Origin: Aquatica leii
Lineage: Eukaryota > Arthropoda > Insecta > Coleoptera > Lampyridae
Assembly: GCA_035610365.1 (NCBI GenBank)
Contig: CM069432.1
Span: 165,662,035 to 165,726,034, forward strand
Reading direction: 5' to 3'
DNA length: 64,000 nucleotides
Shown here: one piece after another, positions 12,901-24,500 of the stretch
How the letters are laid out: every line of letters begins with the position of its first letter
Numbering within the stretch: the stretch's first letter is position 1
Position numbers and translations under genes: made by a program
The notes under the pieces: generated by a model
The model's database searches: none
What the model was told of the DNA's origin: nothing
The model's input: only the letters and a program-made list of their open reading frames with translations

Positions 12901-15504
12901 CGCAGACTTGAAAATATACCTTTTCTTTAGGCAACGATCATGTTCTGAAATGCGAGTAATGACTGAACCACCGGTTTCACCAATCTAAACTAAACCACAT
13001 GAACAAGGAATCTGGTGTACACCTTGAGAAGAAAGTAAAGAAAATTTGTCCTTGGGAGAAGGAAGAATCTGAGAGATTTTGCCTGTTGAGTTGAATATGA
13101 GTTTAATACCATTCTTACGAAGAAGTTTCCCTATTTGATCTGTAACCTTGTGAATGTAGGGTAAAAAGGCCAATTTCGGGTTAGATTCGGGAGGAGAAAT
13201 GTCCTTAGGTAATGGAGTACGTGGATGTAGACGACGATTAATAACTCTATGAATATCTCGCTTTACATAACCATTGTTCACTAAGGTTCTAGTAAGATGA
13301 CGGAGTTCCGAGTCTAGATTCTCAGGTTGGCAAATAGAAAAGGCACGATAAACCAAAGATTTAATAACATAACGTTTCTGTGCAGGATGATGATGAGACG
13401 AAGCATGAAGGTATTTGTCCGTATGGGTGGGTTTGCGATAAACAGAATGACCCAAAAGTCCGTCGGGCTTACGAGTCACAAGAACGTCAAGAAATAGAAG
13501 AGAACCATTACTTTCGATTTCCATAGTAAATTTGATATCTAAGTGTTGATTGTTTAGATGATCAAGAAACTTAGACAATTCCAGCTGACCATTAGACCAA
13601 ACAATAAATGTGTCGTCAACATACCTAAACCACACTTTAGGTTTTAATATTGATGGGTCCAAAGCAACCGTTTCAAAGAATTCCATAAAAATGTTAGCTA
13701 CAACAGGTGATAGAGGAGAACTCATAGCAGCACCAGAAACCTGTTCGTTAAACTTGTTATCAAATTGGAAGTAAGTAGAGGATAGACACTTATCAATAAG
13801 AGGAACCAAAATCAAGTCCTTGCCATGTTGAGACAGAATCTGTTTGATGATAATAAGCGAATCCTCAATAGGAACTTTAGTAAAAAGTGAAGTAACATCA
13901 AATCTCCATTCTTTTTCAACAGGAAATTCCGAGAGAGCATAGAAATCATCAAACATCCCAATAACTTCAATCGCGATCATGGTTTTGAGCTATCCCTTCT
14001 TTGGTTTCCGGTCATTAGTTATTTATCAAAAACACGTTCCTTATCAACCGTAACCCAATCAGAGTCGAGCTCAACCATCCGTGACGATCCTTTTTCTTTA
14101 TATACAGAGACTTGTTTTACAAGTGTATAACCTAACTTTTGAGAAGTTCTTAGTTAGATTTCGTTGCTTGTTTGAGTTTTGCGATTTATCTCACGCCCTG
14201 ACAATAACAATGACATGGTCCAAACTTGGAAGACATTCTTATCTTAGTATAAAAAAAAACTTACATTAAAAATGAATTAATAATAAATTTTCATATTTTA
14301 TAAATAGCAATTTATTTAAAAAATGTTAATATTTATGACAATTAAACTGATACAAAAAAGATGTTTATTCGCACTACGTGTTTTACAATATCTTACATTT
14401 TAATTACTCTCTCAGTTAACGAGTGGCGCACGAGACCAAAGTTTACAATTTTTTTCTATTGGTCGAGTGCGCCAAAATGTCTTATGAAACGTAAACTTTA
14501 TAATAATTTTTCTATTCTGGAAATAATAGGTAATAATAAATTTAAATTACCTATTTATTTTTATTTTATTGATTACAAAAAATTATTTTTTTAATAATAA
14601 GTTGGCAACACATCTAATTTAACAAGTTGGATTGTTGGATTGCTGTACTTTAATTGTGAAATATAAGTATTGCCAAACTAACAAAACCACAGTTCGGGTG
14701 CTATAAAGTGTAACTTTAGACAATTCAAACGAGTTCTTTAAAGTACTTGTTAGAGTATCAAAATAGAAAAAAACATTTTACAAACCTATCAATGTTATAA
14801 TGACAACTATATCGATAGGTAACCTTGACAAGGGCGCAATTGCTCTTATATGTTACTTTATTCCCAAGAACCACATAATGATAATTGACCCATTGTTTTA
14901 TTGTTATACCACATTTTAAATCATAAAAAAATTATCAATACTAACTTTTCTTACGCAAAAAAGAGTATTTTTTACAAAAATACTTTTTACTGGTTTTGAA
15001 TGTTGTGTAAACAAAACTAATGTAGTGAAACTGTTTTCTGAATGAAAGATACAATAATGAGTTTATTAGTTATATCAGATCAAGGGAATAAAAACGGAAG
15101 AAGAGGTATGAAAGTACCTAAAGAAGGAAAGGATAAGAAAATGGAAGACAAAAGAAATACAATTAAAACAATGGAAGAGATATTTTAGGAACCTGGGAAA
15201 GGGGGGAGAACAAAATCAAAAAAGAAAAAAAAAGCAAAGAAAAGAAGTAGCAGTAAGACTGTAAAAAGGAGATAAAGAATAAACGAAGAGAAAGTAATGG
15301 AGATAATAAAGAAGGTAAAAAAAGAGATATCGGAAAAAGAAGATGGGATACAAGGCAAAGAGTAAATATACGATATATAATATAAAATGAAGTGAAGCAT
15401 TACAGAAAAGTGACATTATTAAGCACGGAATACAAATTATATGCCACAGTGCTACAAGGAAGACTACAGAAGGAAATAGAGGAAAGAAATTTGGTACCAG
15501 ACGG

Positions 15505-15557
<53 letters not shown>

Positions 15558-18500
15558 TGAGACACTTGGCAAATAGAGAGCTAGAAAAAAAGGGAAAATT
15601 GTGGCACAGTTCATAGATTTAAAGAACCACTTTCGACAGAGAGAACAGGGAAAAACTGGAAATGTATGAAGAAAAAAAAATAAATGATTAATAGAGAGGA
15701 TGGAGGAAATTTACGAAGAAACGAGAAACAGGGTGAAAGTGAATGGAGAGGAGAGCGAGAAATTCGTTCCAAGGAGAGGGTTGATACTGGGATGTCCTCT
15801 GAGCCCAAACCTGTTTGCAGTATATACGGGAGATTTGAAGGAGGCAATGAGAGAACAACAGATAGAAGGGATCTTAGTAGGGAAAGTGAAGGTGTAGTCG
15901 TTGGCGTATACGGATGACATAGTGTTGGTGGCTAAGGAGGAAAAGGAAATGAAGAAGATAATAAAAACGCTGGAAAATACATTAAAAGAAGACATGGAAG
16001 TAAATACGGAGAAAACAAAAATAATGGTATTTAAAAAAGGAGGAAGGAAAAGAAAAAGAGAACAGTGGAAATGGAAGGAGAAAGGAGTGCAGCAAGTGAT
16101 GGAATTTACATACCTGAAGCAGGATAATAAGAAGAGGGAACACGTAATGGAAAGGGTGAGGAAAAGGAACAGGTTAATAGGACAAGTGTGGAGTGTGGGG
16201 GATAAGTTGTTTAAGGTGGTAGGTTGTTGCTTGAGAAATAATATAAAGTGTAGAGATATATGGGGCAAAAATATGAGAGTGGAAGGAGTATAAAAAAGTA
16301 AAAAAGTTACAAAAAAATACTGGAAATGAGTATTAGAGCTACACAGGGAGTATATTATAAGAGAGAAAGTGCAAGAAAAAAAATAAGGATAGAAACAAGA
16401 AACAAAGTTACAAAATACAAGAAAAAACTGAGAGAAATAAGTGCAAAATACTAGACGACTGTTGTAAAGAGATAAAGGCAGGAACAGTGAAGTACGGGCA
16501 GAATGGCAGAGAAGAATATTATAAAAGAAACGGGTACACGAGAGAAGAAGTAGAAAGATTAAGAAAAAAAAGAGTACGAGTAAGAGAGGAAATAGAAAAG
16601 AGTGATAGAGACATAAAAAAACAGAAAAGATGGACAAATGTAAATTATAAGAATATCAAAGTGCCAGAATATCTAAAAGAGAAAGAGAATAAAAGCAACA
16701 AGAAAAAAATAATAGCAAGGTTCAGAATGAATGAAGAGCTAGGTAACAAATACTGGAGAAAAAGGGAAGAAAGGATGTGCAGACTATGTGGAGAAGAGAC
16801 AGAGGACCTCAAACACATGAGGAATAAATGCAGGGAGTTAAGAGAAGAGGTTATGAAAATAGAGGAAATCTTAGGAGAAAAAGGGAAAATGGGGCGGAAT
16901 GGATGGAAAAAGTATGGGGAAAGATAAAACAATTAAGAAGAGAGAAGAAAAAATGAAATGTAATAAATCTAAAAAGAATGTAATGTAATGTAAATATAAT
17001 TAATTTGTAACACTGATGTGAACAAATAAAGTTAAACTATATACAAGTAAAAAACGATTATAAAGTGCATAAAAATACATTTTATTTCTTACTTATTGAT
17101 GTCCAGTAAGGGTAAACAACTGCAACATGGCCAACAGCAACAAGGTGCGACTTTTGTGTTTAAAGATGTAGGTTTTACTTTTCGTATGAGTTCGGCTTCT
17201 CCTCCACAATAAGCTACGAAAAGACAAAATAGTTGGTACATTCCAACCATAAAAATACCTTGAGTAACTGCTTCTGCCAATAACTGAGATCTAGGTACAA
17301 TTGTTGCACACAGTGTTGCTAACCCTATAATCTATAAAGTTTATTTAAAATTAGTACATATAATCAATACATAATATAATTTAAAAATATTTTGTAAAAC
17401 TTATAATATAAAGTAAGTTGTGACAACAAAAGAGAAGAAATCTTGGTTTGATTGGTAAAAAGCTAATTAAATAACGTTGTAAATATCACTAACAATATAA
17501 AATGTCTGCCTTGTGGCAACTCTAGCGTACTAGTAAAAATATACCATAAGTAATATTAATTGGTATTAGTTAGTTCGCAATACGACGCATATCAATTAAG
17601 CATTAAATTAACCGCTGCTGTATAAGTACCACTAACTACAAATGTAGTAAGCGGTTAACTTTTTCGTATTTTTGGAATTATGTAATAACCAAAGTTCAGA
17701 ATTATATGAAAAACATAATATCAAAATGAACAACTGTTTATGCTAAAATACGAATCTAGATATCAAAATTATGCAGCTGTTTTAATCGAAGCAAAACATC
17801 GAAATAAGGCAAAACTCAATACACTCCGAACCATTACGTAACTAAGGCCTGAATTAGAATTTAATACTCATTAAAATATACGAATAAACAGTTGCTACAA
17901 ATTAAATTGTACAATTTATTGTTACAATATATCACAAACATTTTTTCGGTACTTTTGAGTAATGCTTTGTTGATTATCTGTTAAAATGTTTTTGTATAAA
18001 GAAAAATTACATTTTACGTTGTTATAGTGATTCAGGCAGAAAGTTAAAATGCAAATTTTGCTGTGGTTTCATTTCTGCAGCCGACTTTTTTAAAATTCCA
18101 TTCAAAACTTCGGAAATTTGATTAAACAACATGTAAGCAGGATTATTTTTTAACCCCAAATCTTTCTGTAACTGACTGTTAAAACTCGAGATGCCGAACA
18201 AAATTTCTTGCAAAACTCTTCTATAATACGGAAGCGTTTTATTCATTAAAGTACCACTAGTGTCCAACTTTTTAGCTAGCCCCGGTAGTTTTGAGAAAGG
18301 TACTCTGATGTAATTTAATTTTGTTACACCTTCTTCTGCAGTTACTGTTTCTAGTACTGATTTTGTACAAGCAAAGATATTCCAGAAAAAGAAGATACAG
18401 TTCTTTTATTAACAAAAAAATTGTCCACATAAAGCAAACCAGCGTCTAATCATGTTTTCTGTCTCGTTAAGTTATTTATGTGGTCAACTTTTGTAAAGCA

Positions 18501-21500
18501 TATCGTAAATGTGTTTTGCAATCCTGTTCAAATCATGAACCAAACATGTAAAGTGTAAGATGTAAAAATTGTGTAACGCTCGCGCTGCTTTCGGCATATG
18601 ATCTGTCGCAACATCTAAACAATTTCTCTTCTTTATTTTTTTCCGACGAAATGCATTAAACAAAACTGACTATAGTTCCATTATTCGTTTTTTCTAACAC
18701 TTTACAAACTAGCAAATGTGGACTACCATATTCTGGTGCTGTTAATTTCCACACTATCATGGCTACATCATCTGTTGTTTTGTCAACGACTAACCAAACA
18801 CTTTTATCTTTTATATGTGCACTAAGTGTATTTTCGTAAGTCCCTTGTAGATATACCTTTTTATGATTGATTCACTAAAATGGCTTTATCACTTAAGCAT
18901 CTAATGCAGAACAAAAATTTTAAAACAAAATCAGAATAATATCAACGGGAAGTAATTTTAGGCAAATGCTTGTTAATCTTTAGTTATGTTGAACAACAGG
19001 TACTATTCTCGAGACTGTTATTTCAGAATAAATTATGAGAGAAATTTTTGGGTGAACACTAGTTTTAAATACAATGCATTTCAAAAGTTGAACATGTTTT
19101 AATTTGTAACTTTAAATAAAGATTATTCTCAAAAAGTTCAAAAGTAATCAGTTTTAAAAATGCGTGTTTAAAAAACTGAAAAATATTTATCGATAAACAT
19201 TGTTGAGATATGTTGTCAGTTTTCGGTATGTTTTAAATACAAAACTGATATGACAATTGATGATTGAATATATTTTTTTTTATTATGGTAATAAACTTTA
19301 TACCTTATAAACCAGTGTTGCACAACCCGCGGTCCGCGGGCCGCATGCGGCCCTTGAACGTATTTTTGCGGCCCGTTAAACACATCCGAATTATTAGAAT
19401 AAAATTCAGAATTTGTTTAAAAAATAAATGAAGTAAATGTTTTTTATATTTTAGTTTTAGTAGCATCATACCGGTGAATCTCAGGAATAACCGAACCCAT
19501 TCGGGTATCTTCATCGGGATTCGTATCTTTTGCCTGCCTGCATTGTGCGTGGCCATGTTATTTGTACGTGTAGTCGTGTACGTATAGGACGGTTGTTAAT
19601 AGTTGGTAGTTACACGAAGTACTGTATGTCGTTACGCCTACAATAAAACTACATATTATTAAATTTGTGTGTTCAGCAGTCATATTTGTTTTTGTTGACA
19701 ATATGTCTAACAAACCACAGATGAAAAAACGATCTTTAGAAGACGAACGAAGGTTATTCCAAGAAAAATGGACTGAACAATACTTTTTTATAGAAAACAA
19801 AAATTGTATCGTGTGCTTAATTTGCAACCAAAACATAAATGTTCCCAAAGAATACAATCTCAAGCGACACTTTGAAACTAAACATAAAGATTTTAATCAG
19901 AAATTTACAGGAGAACTTAGAAAACAAAAGGTTGCGTCACTATGCCGTTCACTAAAGACTCAACAAAATCTTTTTGTGAAAAATAGTAACGATTTGGAAC
20001 AAGCAGTTGAAGTAAGTTTTGATATAGCTAATTTAATAGTTAAAAATTCAAAACCATTTACCGATGGTGATTTCGTAAAAACGTGTTTAGTTACTGCATC
20101 ACAAAAATTATGTTGTAAAAATTGTGTAAAAAACTTTAATGCCGTCAGTTTGAACCGGATGACAGTGCCACGTCGCGTAATAGATATTTCAGAAAACATT
20201 GAAGCTAAATTTTGTGATATATTTCAAAGATGTACATATTATTCACTTGCTGTGGATGAATCTACTGACATTACATCAACAGCTCAAATATTTATTTTTG
20301 AGAGTGGGGTTACTGATGATTTTGAAATATATGAAGAACTTTTAGAATTTCAATCACTGCACGGAGAGACAACGGGATCTGATTTATTGCGGAAATTGCT
20401 TCAAAGTATTGAAAAACATGGCATGGAACTGTCAAAACTGGTTGGAATAGTTACTGGTGATGCGCCCGCCATAGTTGGCCGTCATAAAGGAATTGTGACA
20501 CTTCTTGCAAAACATATACAAGAATTAGGATTAACACAAGAGCTAATAAAGTATCATTGCATAATTCATCAGCAGAACTTGATAGGCTAAATTCTAGATT
20601 TTAAGAAGGTTATGGGTGACGTGGTAAAAGCTGTAAATTTTATTAGGTCACACGGTGTAAATCATAGACAATTCAAAAGTTTTCTTGATGAAATTGAAGC
20701 CGAGCATGGAGACCTACTTTTTTATACTGAAGTTCGATGGCTGAGCAGAGGGAAGGTGTTACAACGTTTTGTAGACTTGATCCATGAAACCAAAGTTTTT
20801 CTTATTGACAAAGGCCAGTCAGTCGATTATCTTGAAAGTGATGTATGGTTATGTGACTTGGCATTTTTACCCGACATTACTGTTCATTTAAATGGATTGA
20901 ATCTTAAGCTCCAAGGAAAATATCAATTTGTATCACATCTTGCAGACAACATCGCAGCATTTTAAACAAAATTGGGCTTATTCCATTCAAATCTTTTGAA
21001 TAATAACACTAATCATTTTCCCAATTGCAGCAATGTATTTAAAAAGTAATATATTAGTTCTGTAAAATATGCTTTCCACATCGAGAAGGTACAAAAAGCA
21101 TTTGAAGAGAGATTTGAGGAATTTTGAGAGAAATTGCTAGTTAGAACTTTCGCCAACCCATTTGATGTTTCATTCGAATTTAAAACCAGATTTGCAGTTA
21201 GAACTTATCGATCTTCACAATAATCATAAACTGAAATTCAAGCATAAAGAAGGGAACTTACTTAACTTTTATAAATGTTTTCCAAAGGCAAATTATCCAA
21301 TGTTGCGGAATCAAGCGGCAATATGTGCATGTTTGTTTGCAAGTACATATATATGCGAACAAACATTTTCAATAATTAAGTTAAATAAATCAGTCCATCG
21401 AAACCGGCTAACAGATGAAAATTTGAATGCAGTTATGAGATTGCACACTACTAACATTCAACCTGACATAAATCATTTAGTTTCTAAGATGCAGCATCAA

Positions 21501-24500
21501 CGCTCAAACTGACTACTACACTAATCAAAAATGTGCTTTTGTTTTTTTATATATGTATTAAACTAGTTTTTTCACAATAAATGTTTTTGTTAATTCCAAA
21601 TTATATAATTTGAATAATGTATTATGCGGCCCGCCAGAATAATTAGATTTTAAATGCGGAAAAGGTTGTGCACCGCTGTTATAAACAGAAATAATCTGAA
21701 GTTATAGAGCAATCCGAACATTAATATAGAATATGAAATTTCATATATTTTATTATTAAACTGCAACTACAATTGAGATTTACTTCACTTTTATTTGCGT
21801 TACAAGCCGTGCAAAATAAGTTATGCCTCCCACGAAAAAATTAAAGTTAATTATTACTTCTATTTATATAGAAAAAAATATAGTGTATTTTAAGGTGTCC
21901 ATAGGGATTTACATGCTATTTTGACGTCATGTCAACCTATGTATTTATGAGGGTTTGATACAACTTTTTATTCAAAATAATAAAATAAACTTTTTTCTAC
22001 AGAATGCACATTTCGCAAACACTACACCTGTTCTTATTTAATTTATTGTAGCATTTAAAGTTCAAATAACTATGCGAAACATGAATGCGTGAGAATCAGT
22101 TTACCTTTGAAATTTGTAAAACATTGTAAACTAAAGTCTTTAATGAAACAGATGACAGATGTCAGTTTGACATAAAGTAAAATATTTACTGTAAGAAATT
22201 AATAATTTTATGTATTAAAAATTTTATTTGAACATGTTTTTAATGGATGATAATTCTTAAGCTGTTGTGTTCATTAAAAAGTTGATGAAACTACTAGCAA
22301 CGGTTGATTTATCTTATACTTTTTGTCAAAATTTTTAATAACGTATAAAAACGTACTAAAATCTATTGACATGAAACATCTCTAAATGGCCCCATAAAAA
22401 AATCTAATGGTCTCAAGTCAGGGCTTCGTGCAGGACATTTATAGGGTCCAAATTGGGCTATTTAGCTATCAGGATATTTAAAAACTTAATTATCATAGCT
22501 GCACTGTGAGGAAGTGCTCAGTCTTGCTGGAAAATAATTGGCGCATTAGCTGTTACATCAACTATACATGGCCCGACTTGCGTTTGTAGTAATTCTAAAT
22601 AGCTATTTTGATTGAGACATCCTTCAATGAAAAACGACCCTAACAAGGAATTGTTCACAATACCTACCCAAACATTTATTGTTTGTGACCGTTGTGTATG
22701 ATTCTTCCGTATTTCGTAGGGTATTCTCTCGTGCCAAAACGCGTCTGTTTTGTTTATTTATTTTTTCTTGCAACGTAAAAGTATTTCCATTGAAGCATAA
22801 TATTTTATTTAAAATACCTTTATCGTTATTACATTTATTCATCCACAGTTTATAAAATTCCATCCTAGGCAGATAGTCGCTTGGTAGGAGTTTATGAACA
22901 TTTTCGACTTTGTAAGATTTATAATTATCCTTCTCGTAGTTTGAAATCTATCAGCAAGCATAGTTAAAGTGCAGTGACGCTCATCTTTAACTGCCAACAT
23001 ACGTTTAACCGTTGGTTTAACTTCATTTCTTTGGTGTTAACTGTAAGCGTTTTTACTCGTTTTCTATAATTATTATAATTGACGCAACCCATATTGCAAA
23101 AATAGTTGTAGAGTTTGAGAATAGTTGTTTTAGAAGGAATAAGGCGATCAGAATGTGCGGCTGCAAAGTTGTCCACAATTTCTTGATAAGACATACCGGT
23201 AATGTATACTATTACAAATTTGATTGTTTCTTGTAGATAGACTAAATACAACCATTCTTTATAAAAACGAACTTAATATGACAGTGTCCAAATGTCGAAT
23301 TTATTTGTTATTTTAGCATGGTCCCTTAATTTTTGCGCTCATTTCTATCTTAACTAATTTGAATTTTTAATAATTAACACTAAGCGTATTGTTTTAGATA
23401 CGTATTACATTTTGTAGTAGAATGTGTTTCTTATGATGCATCAATAAAAGGTTTCTGAAAATGTACAACAAAACATAAGTTAACACGTTATTACAATAAC
23501 TATTTATTATTTTACTTTATGTCAAACTGACATTTGTCATCTATTTCATTAAAGACCTAGGTTAAAGACTTACAAAAGTAAAGTGATTCTCACGCACTCA
23601 TTTTTCGCATAATTATTAGAACTTTAAATGCTACAATAAATTAAATAAGAACAAATGTGGTGTTTGAAAAATGTGCATTCTGTAGAAAAATGTCTATTTT
23701 ATTTTTTTAAATAAAAAGTTGCATTAAATCCGAAAAGATGCATAAGTTAACATGGGGTCGAAATATTATCAAGTAAATCTCTATAAACACCTTTTAAAAA
23801 AATGCACTGTATATAGAAAAAAATAGACTTTCATATATTTGTTTGATCATTTTTAAAAATGAATAATTAAAAAACACTTTAATCTGTTACCGGTATGTAC
23901 AACAATCAATCAATTAAAATGTGAAAAAACACAAATAGCTACTGTCTAAGTATTTATAGTAAGTCAAATTATATTTTATTAATTTTGAACACGTCGTTTC
24001 AACATTAAAAAGGCATAAGAAGTTGTTAATTTTTTAAGTTGCACGTAAATCATGCCAAGTTTGTAGAATGCATTTCTCAAATTTTCTGTTTGTTTTTGTT
24101 TATATTGTATATGATAATCGGTTAAAATTAATGCTTTAGATGTAAACATCAGATGTTTAGTTTATTCGACCACATTTTGCAATTTGCTAACAATATCAAC
24201 GTAAAGAAAGCATCACTAACATTAACGAACTTTAAACCCTAATCATCAGCGTTTAGAAAAAATTAAAAAAACATTGAACACTTTGTTTTATCTGAACAAT
24301 AAATAATTAATATAATTATTGTCTTGAATAAGGTAATCCTATAACTTCCCTTTATCTTAAATATTTAGTTTTATGTACATAAATACAAACGGAATTTTTA
24401 CATTGCATAACAGAGTATGACAATTTAATATTACAATTGTAAAGATTATATAGAGTATTTGTAAAGATACTTTGGTCATTTGTTTATAATATAAATCATG

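Larger units (their letters stand above)
12338..14250 (-). mobile_element. Penelope-like element (family 1), head-to-head inverted pair
   Basis: Two copies of one Penelope-like family are joined at their 5' sides. The minus copy (12338-13898) carries truncated reverse transcriptase, GIY-YIG endonuclease, 3' UTR and a terminal repeat with a hammerhead-like core. The plus copy (13899-14250) holds only the inverted last few hundred bases, with the hammerhead segment missing. The whole unit is flanked by AAAAAAACTT (12328-12337) and the same word with two extra A at about 14251-14262. That suggests the pair went in as one insertion. The 3' terminal sequence (TAATAGCGAAGGCTTCCACG on the plus strand) recurs at 39115, 40896 and 48207, and inverted at 36652-36776. 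Confidence 0.85.

Noticed and set aside
13900-13980. N-terminal residues of the long Penelope ORF (MIAIEVIGMFDDF...)
   Set aside because: They are the antisense of the element's own C-terminal coding region in the inverted partner, not an N-terminal domain.
15185-16932. Several long minus-strand open frames rich in Phe, Ser and Leu
   Set aside because: Antisense shadows of a purine-rich LINE and of its AT microsatellite.
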